DNA of 34,987 nucleotides from an uncultured Gammaproteobacteria bacterium. GTDB taxonomy: Bacteria > Pseudomonadota > Gammaproteobacteria > Nitrosococcales > Methylophagaceae. Positions within the stretch are counted from its first letter, which is position 1. Every line of letters starts with the position of its first letter. A program made the translations under genes and the position numbers. The notes under the pieces are model-generated. The model did no database searches and was not told the origin of the DNA. It worked only from the letters and a program-made list of their open reading frames with translations. The DNA is taken from the NCBI GenBank assembly GCA_937900515.1, contig CALCCU010000199.1, positions 1 to 34,987 of the forward strand, given 5' to 3'. Positions 19,289 through 26,779 of the stretch are shown here, piece by piece.

Positions 19289-19963
19289 TTAATTTTCGCT
19301 AGGTAATAGGGCTAACAAATCAATAATATTCATTTTAATAGCGAGGCGGGTGAGCTCAATATCACTCGATACACCCAGTTTTTTCTTAATTATATAATGC
19401 GTATTTGATACGGTTTTAGGGCTGATGTTAAGGGTTTCAGCTATTTCATGTGGTGGCATTGCTGCTACTAACATTCGTAATATTTCAAATTCTCGTACGG
19501 TTAATTGATCTAATGCTGCACTGTCGCTTCCTAGTTTTTCTAATGCCAATGTTTGAGCAATATCTGCGCTTAGCGTTTGTTTACCTTGTTGTACCTCGTA
19601 GATAGCACGGATTAACACTTCAGGTTCACTACTTTTAGTGACATAACCCAAAGCACCTGCACGAGTAGCTTGTATGGCAAAACTGGGATTTTGATGCATG
19701 CTAAATACGATAATCTTTGCATCAGAATCAAGCTGTTTTATGCGTGTGATGGCTTCTAAACCACCTTGACCTTGCATAGAGATATCCATCACCACAATAT
19801 CAGGTTGGTAGGATTTATAGTTTTGATAAGCTTCAGCACCATCACTGGCCTCAGCGACTACTACTAGATTAGGCTGCTTTTGCAGTAGTGCCCGGTAGCC
19901 TTCTCGTACAATGGCATGGTCATCAACCAGCATAATTTGAATCGTTTTATTGGCGTTAGTCAT
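19289..19963 (-). CDS. NarL/FixJ-type response regulator (MxaB/MoxX-like)
   Basis: 224 aa. Receiver domain about 8-125 with acidic pocket (MLVDDHAIVRE), phosphoacceptor Asp60 (IVVMDISMQGQGG) and conserved Lys (GYVTKSSEPE). A LuxR-type helix-turn-helix follows at about 155-210 (LTVREFEILRMLVAA, then NISPKTVSNTHYIIKKKLGV). Its start overlaps the histidine-kinase stop by 8 bases, so the two are co-expressed. Regulators of this class (MoxX in Paracoccus, MxaB in Methylotuvimicrobium) control methanol dehydrogenase genes, and the location between bat and mxa genes suggests the same job. That assignment is inference. Confidence 0.88.
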   Translation of the reverse strand: MTNANKTIQIMLVDDHAIVREGYRALLQKQPNLVVVAEASDGAEAYQNYKSYQPDIVVMDISMQGQGGLEAITRIKQLDSDAKIIVFSMHQNPSFAIQATRAGALGYVTKSSEPEVLIRAIYEVQQGKQTLSADIAQTLALEKLGSDSAALDQLTVREFEILRMLVAAMPPHEIAETLNISPKTVSNTHYIIKKKLGVSSDIELTRLAIKMNIIDLLALLPSEN

Positions 19964-21323
19964 TATTTGTATCGGCTTGCTTGCTAACAGGAATCATGAT
20001 GTTAATGATTAAACCAGAAGGGTGACGGGCTGAAATCATTAGTTTACCACCCAAGGCCATAACACGCTCACGAATACCCAATAAACCAACGCCTAAGGTT
20101 TTATCAAAATGTTCGAGTTCAGCTATGCCATCATCGCTGATTTGTACCTCTATCTGTGACGTATCAAAATAATTAATAATGACATCAGATTGTGAGGCTT
20201 TGGCATGTTTGGCGATATTGGTTAAACACTCTTGCACAATGCGATAAATATTAACGGGTAAGGGTTCTGGTAATTGATCGATATTACCTACGATATGCAT
20301 TTTATGACTGGTCTGTTCATTGCTGCGATTATTCCAATTACTCACTAGATTGTTCAAACTTTGCTTTAAGCCTAAATCATCAATTTCAACAGGGCGTAAA
20401 CGACTTAACATACTACGCAATACATCCATCATATGATGTGTGATGGGTTGAATCCGTTCAATTTCTGGAACGAGCTCAGCACACTGCTCTCTAGCTGTTT
20501 GATTAATTGAACTAGTCACTGCATTAATACCCGCTAAGCATTGGCCAAATTCATCGTGCAGTTCACGAGCAATATAGCGGTGATCTTCTTCCTGAATATT
20601 CATCAGTTTTAAGGCTAGCTGCTTATTTTCTGAAAGTGCTTGTTGTTGGGCTATGGCAAGGGCATTAATAGCATCACTGGTGTGCTTCCATTCTTTGATA
20701 TCAAAGTCTGGCAAGCGAGTTTCTAATTGGCCATCTTGCATTTGTTTTAATCCATTAATAATAATATGGGCAGGACGCAATAGCCTGTTTATAGTGATAT
20801 AAACTAAGATGCAAACAGCAAAAATACTGACAAATAGCACACCAATTACGGAGCGAAGCGTATTCCATGCTCGAGCCGTTTCTATTCGAGCATTTAATGT
20901 AACGACTATTGAACCGTAGTCCATGGCATTAAAGGAGACATTTTTTTTAACTTCAAAGTCAGGGTGAAATAGTCGCTGATACAGCTTGCCGAACCAATTT
21001 GGCCAGCTACGCTCGGAATCAAAATTTTCATTGCAAATTGTTCTTCGGCGTTGCTCAGAGCGAGATAGAAATTGAATGCAAGATCCTGAAATACCATTAA
21101 TATCTGGCCATAACTCGGTGTTGGGGAAGGTGCTAGACATATCATAGCGAGAGAACATTTGGAGTAACTGACTCGTGACTTGTTTATGGATCAATTTAGC
21201 CGTCAAATTGGCTTCTGATTGAGCTTGTCGATCAGTTTGATGCAGTACATAAAATGCACTAGATAGTAAACATACAATGGCAATCAAAAGAATATTGGAA
21301 AAGAGATGTACTTTTAAATTCAT
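19956..21323 (-). CDS. Membrane sensor histidine kinase (MxaY/MoxY-like)
   Basis: 455 aa. TM1 about 8-28, periplasmic sensor region about 29-157 with Cys82 (NGISGSCIQFLSR) and Cys97, TM2 about 158-178, HAMP-type linker, then a HisKA_3 dimerisation domain with His256 (ARELHDEFGQCLAGINAV). The HATPase domain has IYRIVQECLTNIAKHAKA (N-box) and LGVGLLGIRERVMALGG (G-box). It is the partner of the overlapping response regulator. In methylotrophs MoxY/MxaY kinases of this shape regulate mxa expression, and MxaY is part of the lanthanide switch in Methylotuvimicrobium. The ligand here is unknown. Divergent from the DUF2380-like gene. Confidence 0.88.
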   Translation of the reverse strand: MNLKVHLFSNILLIAIVCLLSSAFYVLHQTDRQAQSEANLTAKLIHKQVTSQLLQMFSRYDMSSTFPNTELWPDINGISGSCIQFLSRSEQRRRTICNENFDSERSWPNWFGKLYQRLFHPDFEVKKNVSFNAMDYGSIVVTLNARIETARAWNTLRSVIGVLFVSIFAVCILVYITINRLLRPAHIIINGLKQMQDGQLETRLPDFDIKEWKHTSDAINALAIAQQQALSENKQLALKLMNIQEEDHRYIARELHDEFGQCLAGINAVTSSINQTAREQCAELVPEIERIQPITHHMMDVLRSMLSRLRPVEIDDLGLKQSLNNLVSNWNNRSNEQTSHKMHIVGNIDQLPEPLPVNIYRIVQECLTNIAKHAKASQSDVIINYFDTSQIEVQISDDGIAELEHFDKTLGVGLLGIRERVMALGGKLMISARHPSGLIINIMIPVSKQADTNND

Positions 21324-21404
21324 TGAATACTATTGCCTAATGAGTGTGGATCTAGTGTAGGGCGAATAGCTAATTATTGGAAGGCAGATGTCATTACAAA
21401 GGAA

Positions 21405-21429
21405 ATTTGCCCGTATTTTGCGGGCAAAT
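21405..21429. promoter_or_regulatory. GC-rich inverted repeat in the kinase/DUF2380 divergent region
   Basis: ATTTGCCCG (21405-21413), spacer of 7, CGGGCAAAT (21421-21429): a perfect 9-bp dyad in the 177-base gap between the divergent kinase gene and the gene at 21501. No T run follows, so an operator is likelier than a terminator. A shorter, related pattern (CGGG-AAATATG-CCCG) recurs at 22058-22072. Confidence 0.45.
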
Positions 21430-21500
21430 ATGAGGTGACGGTGGAAGTTAGATCGCGTGTAATGTTTATTCATGATTTTCTAATCTATAAGGATTTTTAC

Positions 21501-22076
21501 ATGCCTAAATTAGCTAATGTTTTTATGAAACTGATTCCACTGACTGTTATCTGGGTGATAGCAATTTATACGATCACAGTGGAGGCAAATGAAAGCGTTG
21601 AAAATAGAAACGTTATGGTGCCGGTAATTGTATTAGATATTGAGTTACTCGGTGATACAACAGTACAAAGTATGCAAGCAAATGATGAAATGTTAATGGC
21701 TAAATATAGTAATGAATTACGTCGACAACTCACCGATGAACATATCTTTACGGTTTTAGATGACCATTATTCTCTTTCGATGATACAAAAACAGTCACAA
21801 CATCAATTTTTACATAGATGTAATGGTTGCGAATTAGTCCTAGCGGAGAAGTTAGGAGCAAAACAAGTGTTAGTACCGTGGGTGTTTAGAATGAGTAAAT
21901 TAATCCAAACTATGTATATAGAAATAAGAGATGTCGAGACGGGCAAAGTATTGATGCATATAGGTAGAAATTTTAGGGGGAATACAGATGATGGTTGGCA
22001 GCATGTTCTAAACCGTTTAGTGGAAACTATCAAAGAAAATAATGGCAAACATACAAGCGGGAAATATGCCCGATAG
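21501..22076 (+). CDS. Secreted DUF2380-like protein
   Basis: 191 aa from ATG 21501 (AAGGA about 8 bases upstream). The frame is open further up, but with no ribosome site. N-terminal signal/anchor (MPKLANVFMKLIPLTVIWVI, cleaved perhaps after VEA). The body contains VPVIVLDIELLGDTT, then RRQLTDEHIFTVLDDHYSL, a Cys pair in RCNGCELVLAEKLGAKQVLV and YIEIRDVETGKVLMHI. The xVLDIELxxDT opening and overall plan resemble DUF2380 secreted proteins, which I recall from methylotrophs. The identification is by eye only. It probably sits in the periplasm, and being divergent from the sensor kinase it could belong to that signalling unit. Confidence 0.6.
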   Translation: MPKLANVFMKLIPLTVIWVIAIYTITVEANESVENRNVMVPVIVLDIELLGDTTVQSMQANDEMLMAKYSNELRRQLTDEHIFTVLDDHYSLSMIQKQSQHQFLHRCNGCELVLAEKLGAKQVLVPWVFRMSKLIQTMYIEIRDVETGKVLMHIGRNFRGNTDDGWQHVLNRLVETIKENNGKHTSGKYAR

Positions 22077-22137
22077 CAATTAAGTTAAGATAAATGTGCT
22101 TAAAAATAATAACTATATAAAAATTAAAGGAGAGAAC

Positions 22138-22539
22138 ATGGAAATTTTATTAATAGGTGGTGTACTCACTGCAATGGCGTTGATTTTATCAGCATGGTTA
22201 ATGACATTTGCAAAGTGGTATCCAATCCCTGGTATTGATGGTACGTTTGATTTTGCCACTATGATCCGTGCTCATGTTGATTATGCTTTGATGTCATTAT
22301 TTAACTTTGGTTTTTATGGTGCAGCAATGGGCGCTGGTGTTGAGCTACCTGTTGTGGCTTGTTGGTGTGTCGCAATTGGCGGATTCACTAATCCAAGTAT
22401 TTTTGTCGTTGCAGCCTTGGATGAGAACTTTTGGGACAAAATGATATGGAAAGTCTTATCGGGTCTTAGTTTTATAGTAACAACGGTAGGTTTTGTAGGT
22501 ATCTCTTACACCTTTGTTATGCATTACTTAGCAGTATAA
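22138..22539 (+). CDS. Unrecognised 4-TM inner-membrane protein
   Basis: 133 aa from ATG 22138, preceded by a good AAAGGAGAG. Four hydrophobic helices: about 2-24, 45-65 (RAHVDYALMSLFNFGFYG), 66-92 and 108-130. A conserved-looking polar patch RAHVD opens the second helix, and FAKWYPIPGIDGTFDFATM lies in the first external loop. I do not recognise the family. The RAH-motif in a 4-TM setting faintly recalls styrene-oxide-isomerase-like membrane proteins, but this is weak. It lies 36 bases before the second mxaC-like gene and is probably co-transcribed with it, so a membrane partner of that VWA protein is a reasonable guess. Confidence 0.7.
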   Translation: MEILLIGGVLTAMALILSAWLMTFAKWYPIPGIDGTFDFATMIRAHVDYALMSLFNFGFYGAAMGAGVELPVVACWCVAIGGFTNPSIFVVAALDENFWDKMIWKVLSGLSFIVTTVGFVGISYTFVMHYLAV

Positions 22540-22575
22540 TTTAATCAAACTAAGTATGAGAGTAGAAAGAACATC

Positions 22576-23607
22576 ATGAATTTATCTGCAGTTCAGTGGG
22601 CATCACCATGGGTATTGTATTTACTACCGCTTATTGTCTTACCGTGGGTGACGCGTAAACAAGAAAAAACGGTGGTATGGAGTCAATTTGTACCTGTCGA
22701 TCCAGTTTCTAACTTTATCGGTGTGGCATTTAAGGTTTTGGCCTCTATTGGCTTAGCTAGTTTAATTTTTGCTTTAGCAGGCCCTTATTTTCCAGAAAAA
22801 CAGGTTGACCGAATTGGTGAAGGTGCTGAAGTTGTCGTGCTGGTGGATCGTAGTCGAAGTATGGATGATGCCTTTGCGATTAAAGGGCAGTTGTTAATGG
22901 CTTCTGTAGGTAAGTCTGACAGTAAACGTCGTGTGGCTAAAAAGTATCTACAAGAATTTATTGATAAACGCCCTGATGATCGGTTTGGTTTTGTTTTATT
23001 TAGTGATAAGGCGCTGGATCTATTACCTTTGACCTATAACAAAGACACTATTCGAGCTACTGTGGACGCTAGCGCATTGGGGAAAGGTCTATCTGAAACT
23101 AATATCGCGAAGGCTTTGGTTAAAGCTGCTGAAATGTATGAAGGACAAACTTATCGAGGTTCACGGACTGTGGTGCTGGTGTCTGATGGTGGGCAGGAAT
23201 TTAGCGAGGAAGCGAAACAGAAAATATCCGAACTCTACAAGCAGCATAATTTAACGCTTTATTGGCTGTATATGCGTTCTATAACCGGTATGACTCTTGA
23301 TGCAAAGCCAGGTGATAATAAATTGTGGACCGATACACCAGAAAGAAAATTACATACTTTCTTTAAATCGCTGGGGATTCCTTACCGTCCTTTTGAAATT
23401 GGCTCGATGAAAGCTTTTTCTGAAGCGATGGATACGATTGATAAACAGCAATATCAAACTTTAATTGTGCAAGAAACGTTGCCGAAAGAGGATAAATCTA
23501 CAGTATTTATGATTGTAGCGATGCTGGTAATGCTCATCCTGTTGCTGGCTCAGTTGTACACGGCATGGGGAGTGAAACAAGCACATCAATCCATTAGGAC
23601 TGAGTAA
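22576..23607 (+). CDS. MxaC paralogue, membrane VWA-domain protein
   Basis: 343 aa. It aligns almost without gaps to the mxaC product at 28518-29537. Shared features: TM helices about 12-25 and 50-70, a PVDPVSNFIG/PVDSLSNVIG opening, VWA MIDAS Asp91-Ser93-Ser95 (VLVDRSRSMDD), the stretches RPDDRFGFVLFSD and SALGKGLSETNIAKA, VSDGGQEFSEE, DTIDKQ..QTLIV, and a terminal TM ending QLYTAWGV. Differences are spread throughout, so it is an old duplicate. It is separated from the mxaRSACKL operon and grouped with the DUF2380-like and 4-TM genes. Its last 14 bases overlap the convergent lysR gene. Confidence 0.88.
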   Translation: MNLSAVQWASPWVLYLLPLIVLPWVTRKQEKTVVWSQFVPVDPVSNFIGVAFKVLASIGLASLIFALAGPYFPEKQVDRIGEGAEVVVLVDRSRSMDDAFAIKGQLLMASVGKSDSKRRVAKKYLQEFIDKRPDDRFGFVLFSDKALDLLPLTYNKDTIRATVDASALGKGLSETNIAKALVKAAEMYEGQTYRGSRTVVLVSDGGQEFSEEAKQKISELYKQHNLTLYWLYMRSITGMTLDAKPGDNKLWTDTPERKLHTFFKSLGIPYRPFEIGSMKAFSEAMDTIDKQQYQTLIVQETLPKEDKSTVFMIVAMLVMLILLLAQLYTAWGVKQAHQSIRTE

Positions 23608-24481
23608 GTTGGCTTCTCACTAGGGCACAGAATTTTTCGACGGTTTTCTTTCTTTTTCTATTTTTAGCAACAAGCAGACCGATGGTTCTTGGTGGAAGCT
23701 TGGGATCGAGATCAACAATTTCGAGTCGATATTGTGCTTTTAATGCTGAAAAAGCTTCAGGAAGAATACTAAACGAGGCACCACCTTCAACTAAATCAAG
23801 AATAGAAGATATGGTGTTTACTTCGGTGACATTGGTGTATTTAATTTTGTTATCAGTAAAGTATTTATCAACTATCTTTCTGGTTTCAAAATAGTCAGAG
23901 AGTAACACTGCTTTTAATGAGTGGGGCTCTCCAGCCATGATAGTAGTGGCTAGGTTGGCATGATTAGGTGAGATGATGAGTTTCCATTTTTCATCAAATA
24001 ATTTTTCGAATTCAATATCAGGGTACTCTTTTTGTAATATGAAACCGATGCCAATATCAATATCACCACTGATGACTTTTTTTTCAATATTGTGGTTTGT
24101 CAGCTCTTCTATCTGTAAAGAAATATTGGGGTTATTGCGATCAAACTCAGCGACTAAACTACGCAGATATAAGGAGTTGATGGATTGTAGAACGCCTATT
24201 TTAAGTGTACCAGCCTGGCCTGCTTCAATATCAGAGACAGACTCTTTTAAAAGGGCAACTTCATTGAGTATTTTTTGGGCAGACTCTAATACCAATTCAC
24301 CGTTTTCAGATAGTTTCACACCGCGTCCAATCCGCTCAAATAGATCGGTGTTAAGTTCCTGTTCTAATTGTTTTATTTGGCTTGATAAGGCAGGTTGAGT
24401 GATGTGTAGTTTTTCGGCGGCTTTATGAAAGTGCTGCAGTTCAGCAACCACTTTGAAGTAGCGTAAATGTCGAAGTTCCAT
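23594..24481 (-). CDS. LysR-family transcriptional regulator
   Basis: 295 aa from ATG 24481 (MELRHLRYFK); a TTG at 24493 is possible. Typical N-terminal winged helix: HLRYFKVVAELQHFHKAAEK, LHITQPALSSQIKQLEQEL and LFERIGRGVKLSENG. A linker helix and a periplasmic-binding-protein-like effector domain follow (LKIGVLQSINSLYLRSLVAE; IDIGIGFI; GGASFSILPEAFSAL). Divergent from the dapA-like gene, the usual arrangement for a LysR regulator and its target. The effector cannot be read from sequence; metabolites of the neighbouring aldolase are candidates. Confidence 0.92.
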   Translation of the reverse strand: MELRHLRYFKVVAELQHFHKAAEKLHITQPALSSQIKQLEQELNTDLFERIGRGVKLSENGELVLESAQKILNEVALLKESVSDIEAGQAGTLKIGVLQSINSLYLRSLVAEFDRNNPNISLQIEELTNHNIEKKVISGDIDIGIGFILQKEYPDIEFEKLFDEKWKLIISPNHANLATTIMAGEPHSLKAVLLSDYFETRKIVDKYFTDNKIKYTNVTEVNTISSILDLVEGGASFSILPEAFSALKAQYRLEIVDLDPKLPPRTIGLLVAKNRKRKKTVEKFCALVRSQLTQS

Positions 24482-24513
24482 AGCGTCATCCAAATGCCAA
24501 TTGATTAATGTAA

Positions 24514-24533
24514 GTTATCAATATGATAGTTAT
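24514..24533. promoter_or_regulatory. Candidate LysR operator in the lysR/dapA-like gap
   Basis: TATCA-ATA-TGATA (24516-24528) is a perfect 5-3-5 dyad within a longer interrupted-palindromic AT-rich block, about 35 bases before the lysR start. Interrupted dyads containing T-N11-A are typical LysR sites. No protein-binding evidence is visible. Confidence 0.35.
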
Positions 24534-24618
24534 AAAAACTTATACTTTCAATAGAAACTCTGAGAGTATGCAATTTGGCAAAATTAAATCGTTATCTATT
24601 TTTAGAAGGAGGGAGAAA

Positions 24619-24690
24619 ATGTTTCAACAATTATTTATGACTATTCGTCCTACTTCCTTAGTAATAAAAGGAAATCTTCACAATGGATAG
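24619..24690 (+). CDS. Possible 23-aa leader peptide overlapping the dapA-like start
   Basis: An ATG at 24619 is preceded 5-6 bases upstream by AAGGAGGGAG, the strongest Shine-Dalgarno in this part of the window. The ORF runs 23 codons (MFQQLFMTIRPTSLV and 8 more) to TAG at 24688-24690, overlapping the start of the next gene (ATG 24683) in another frame. The dapA-like gene has a weaker site (AAGGA) inside this ORF. It may be a translational-coupling leader or a genuine small peptide. It lacks the Glu-x3-Tyr of PqqA despite a similar length. Coding status is unproven. Confidence 0.4.
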   Translation: MFQQLFMTIRPTSLVIKGNLHNG

Positions 24691-25573
24691 CACGCTATTT
24701 TCAGGCATTATTGCTTACACTATCACGCCGTTTACGGAGGATGATAAGCAAATTGATGTCAATGCCTTGAACGTATTAATTGATGCTTTGATTGAGTCAG
24801 GTGCAGATGCTATTGCTGCATTAGGAAGTGCTGGCGAAGGTGCATATTTAGATGATGATGAATGGCAGCAGGTGGCAGTACAAACAGTTAAACAGGTTAA
24901 TGGTCGTGTGCCAGTTATCATTGGTATTGCTGAACTCACTACCAAGAAAGCGGTGGCAAAGGCAAAGTATGCTAATGAGATAGGGGCACAAGCCATCATG
25001 GTTTCACCATTTTCTTATTATCGCTTATCGGAAGATGAAATCTTTGATCATTATTTGGCTATTTCTGATGCGGTGTCGCTTCCTATCATGATTTATAACA
25101 ATCCCGCTACGTGTGGTGTGGATATGTCGCCTGAGTTCATGTTGTCGATGGTTGAGAATATCGATAATGCAACCATGATAAAAGAGAGTACAGGTGACTT
25201 GCAGAGAATGCGTAAGTTACGCCGTTTATCAAAAGGAAACGTCCCCTTCTTTAACGGCTGTAACTATATTGCACTTGATGCATTGAATGCAGGGGCTATG
25301 GGCTGGTGTACGGCAGCGCCTTGTTTAGTGGGGGACTTACCGAAGCAATTATTCGATAGCGTTCAACAAGGTGAAGTAAAAAAATCCAAAGCACTGTTTG
25401 AGCAACAATTACCATTATTAGAATTTATTGTTAACGGTGGTTTAGCTTCTACTGTGAAAGCAGGCTTGGGTATTAAGGGGATGGAAGTCGGTGTGGCAAG
25501 ACGCCCTTTAAAACCATTAACACATGATAAAAAACAACAATTAGAAAAAATCCTGTTGAAGGTGACAGGCTAA
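24683..25573 (+). CDS. Dihydrodipicolinate synthase/N-acetylneuraminate lyase family enzyme
   Basis: 296 aa class I aldolase-type TIM barrel. Schiff-base Lys167 (NATMIKESTGDL) and catalytic Tyr138 (LPIMIYNNPAT) are present. The substrate loop reads GSAGEGAYL (48-56) instead of the GTTGE-type loop of true DapA, so the Thr that binds pyruvate carboxylate and relays protons is missing or replaced by Ser-Ala. It therefore probably acts on another 2-oxo acid rather than making dihydrodipicolinate. It is divergent from lysR and 98 bases ahead of mxaR. Why a DHDPS-family gene sits beside mxa genes is unclear; a family member is a safe call, a substrate is not. Confidence 0.85.
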   Translation: MDSTLFSGIIAYTITPFTEDDKQIDVNALNVLIDALIESGADAIAALGSAGEGAYLDDDEWQQVAVQTVKQVNGRVPVIIGIAELTTKKAVAKAKYANEIGAQAIMVSPFSYYRLSEDEIFDHYLAISDAVSLPIMIYNNPATCGVDMSPEFMLSMVENIDNATMIKESTGDLQRMRKLRRLSKGNVPFFNGCNYIALDALNAGAMGWCTAAPCLVGDLPKQLFDSVQQGEVKKSKALFEQQLPLLEFIVNGGLASTVKAGLGIKGMEVGVARRPLKPLTHDKKQQLEKILLKVTG

Positions 25574-25671
25574 AAGGTAACAGAGAAAAAGCAGTTTTCA
25601 CTGATGGCTGAAACATTAGTGAAAATTTAAGATCAAATTATAATAATTACGATAATAAAAGAGAGGAAGTT

Positions 25672-26691
25672 ATGGCAGATCAGCAACATTTACAATCAGC
25701 TCGTGAGAAGGCGTTGGCATTAGAGAAGGTTGTTAATACCGTTGTTATTGGGCAACAAAAAGCAATTCGATTAATTTTGATTGCCTTGCATGCACGTGGA
25801 CATGTATTGCTAGAAGGTGGTGTAGGTGTAGGTAAAACTACCTTACTACGAGCATTTTCAAAAGCATTAGGCGGAGCATTTGGTCGTATCGAAGGTAGTG
25901 TTGATTTAATGCCTAGTGATTTACTTTATAGTGCTTGGGTTGATGGTGAAGGTAAACCAGTTATTGATCCGGGCCCCCTCATTGCACATGGCGATGATAC
26001 GGCAGTATTTTTCTTCAATGAAATTAACCGTGCTCGACCACAAGTTCAATCTCTATTATTACGTGCCATGGCTGAACGTAGTGCTGAAGCCTTTGGTAAA
26101 GAATACAACTTCCCTCATATGGTGGTATTTGCCGATCGTAATGGTGTGGAAAAAGAAGAAACATTTGAGCTAAGTGCTGCAGCACGTGATCGTTTCTTAT
26201 TTGAGATTGGTATTTCTAACCCAGAAGAGCTGGACGACCGTAAAGCATTAATTTTTGATGCTAAATTCCATGATGTTGATGAATTATTGAGTGATTTCAA
26301 AGAACCACTTTTAGATTACACCGAGTTGAATGCGCTTGATAAAGAAGTCCAGCAAGCGGTATTTGTCTCTCAAGAAATCGAAGACTACATTATTCGAATC
26401 TGGGATGCGACATGGAAACCGCATGAGTTTGGCATTGATATTCCAGATGTGTTTATGGAAGATTTAGTGGTTTCTGGTGCCAGTGTCCGTGGTATGTCTG
26501 CGATGGTGCGAGCAGCCAAAGTATCTGCTTGGTTAGAAGGCCGAGACCATGTCCTACCAGATGATGTGCATACTGTATTATTTGCATCATTAAGTCATCG
26601 TGTATTTTTATCGCCGATTTATGAAGGCCGTCGTGAGCAGATCATGCCTCAGTTTATATCAGCATTACGCGATCATATTTCAGCCCCATAA
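25672..26691 (+). CDS. mxaR: MxaR: MoxR-family AAA+ ATPase for methanol dehydrogenase maturation
   Basis: 339 aa, AGAGAGGAAG before the ATG. Walker A is a classic GGVGVGKTT (49-57), unlike the LAKT form of the generic MoxR at 18.2 kb. Walker B reads AVFFFNEINRARPQ (111-124), with Asn116 where Asp normally stands. Sensor and arginine regions follow (MVVFADRNGVEKEE; SAAARDRFLFEIG; GASVRGMSAMVRAAKVSAW). First gene of mxaRSACKL. MxaR homologues are required for calcium insertion or activation of MxaFI in methylotrophs, working with MxaS and the VWA proteins. Assignment rests on the gene order with mxaS and mxaA. Confidence 0.92.
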   Translation: MADQQHLQSAREKALALEKVVNTVVIGQQKAIRLILIALHARGHVLLEGGVGVGKTTLLRAFSKALGGAFGRIEGSVDLMPSDLLYSAWVDGEGKPVIDPGPLIAHGDDTAVFFFNEINRARPQVQSLLLRAMAERSAEAFGKEYNFPHMVVFADRNGVEKEETFELSAAARDRFLFEIGISNPEELDDRKALIFDAKFHDVDELLSDFKEPLLDYTELNALDKEVQQAVFVSQEIEDYIIRIWDATWKPHEFGIDIPDVFMEDLVVSGASVRGMSAMVRAAKVSAWLEGRDHVLPDDVHTVLFASLSHRVFLSPIYEGRREQIMPQFISALRDHISAP

Positions 26692-26757
26692 AACGAGTCT
26701 ACGTTCCATATTTTTCCGTCATAACAGCGGTCAAATATTTTTCGTAAACCTCGTTTT
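26690..26757 (+). promoter_or_regulatory. Hairpin spanning the mxaR-mxaS gap
   Basis: AAAACGAG-TC-TACG (26690-26703) can pair with CGTA-AAC-CTCGTTTT (26743-26757), a 12-bp interrupted stem with a 39-base loop. It fills most of the 88-base gap, the only sizeable gap inside mxaRSACKL. It might stabilise or process the mRNA, or attenuate transcription. Confidence 0.4.
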
Positions 26758-26779
26758 GTAAAGTTATAAGGGCTTATAT

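Noticed and set aside
24619-24690. PqqA precursor peptide (similar length, methylotroph context)
   Set aside because: It lacks the conserved Glu-x3-Tyr needed for PQQ synthesis, and no pqqBCDE genes follow.
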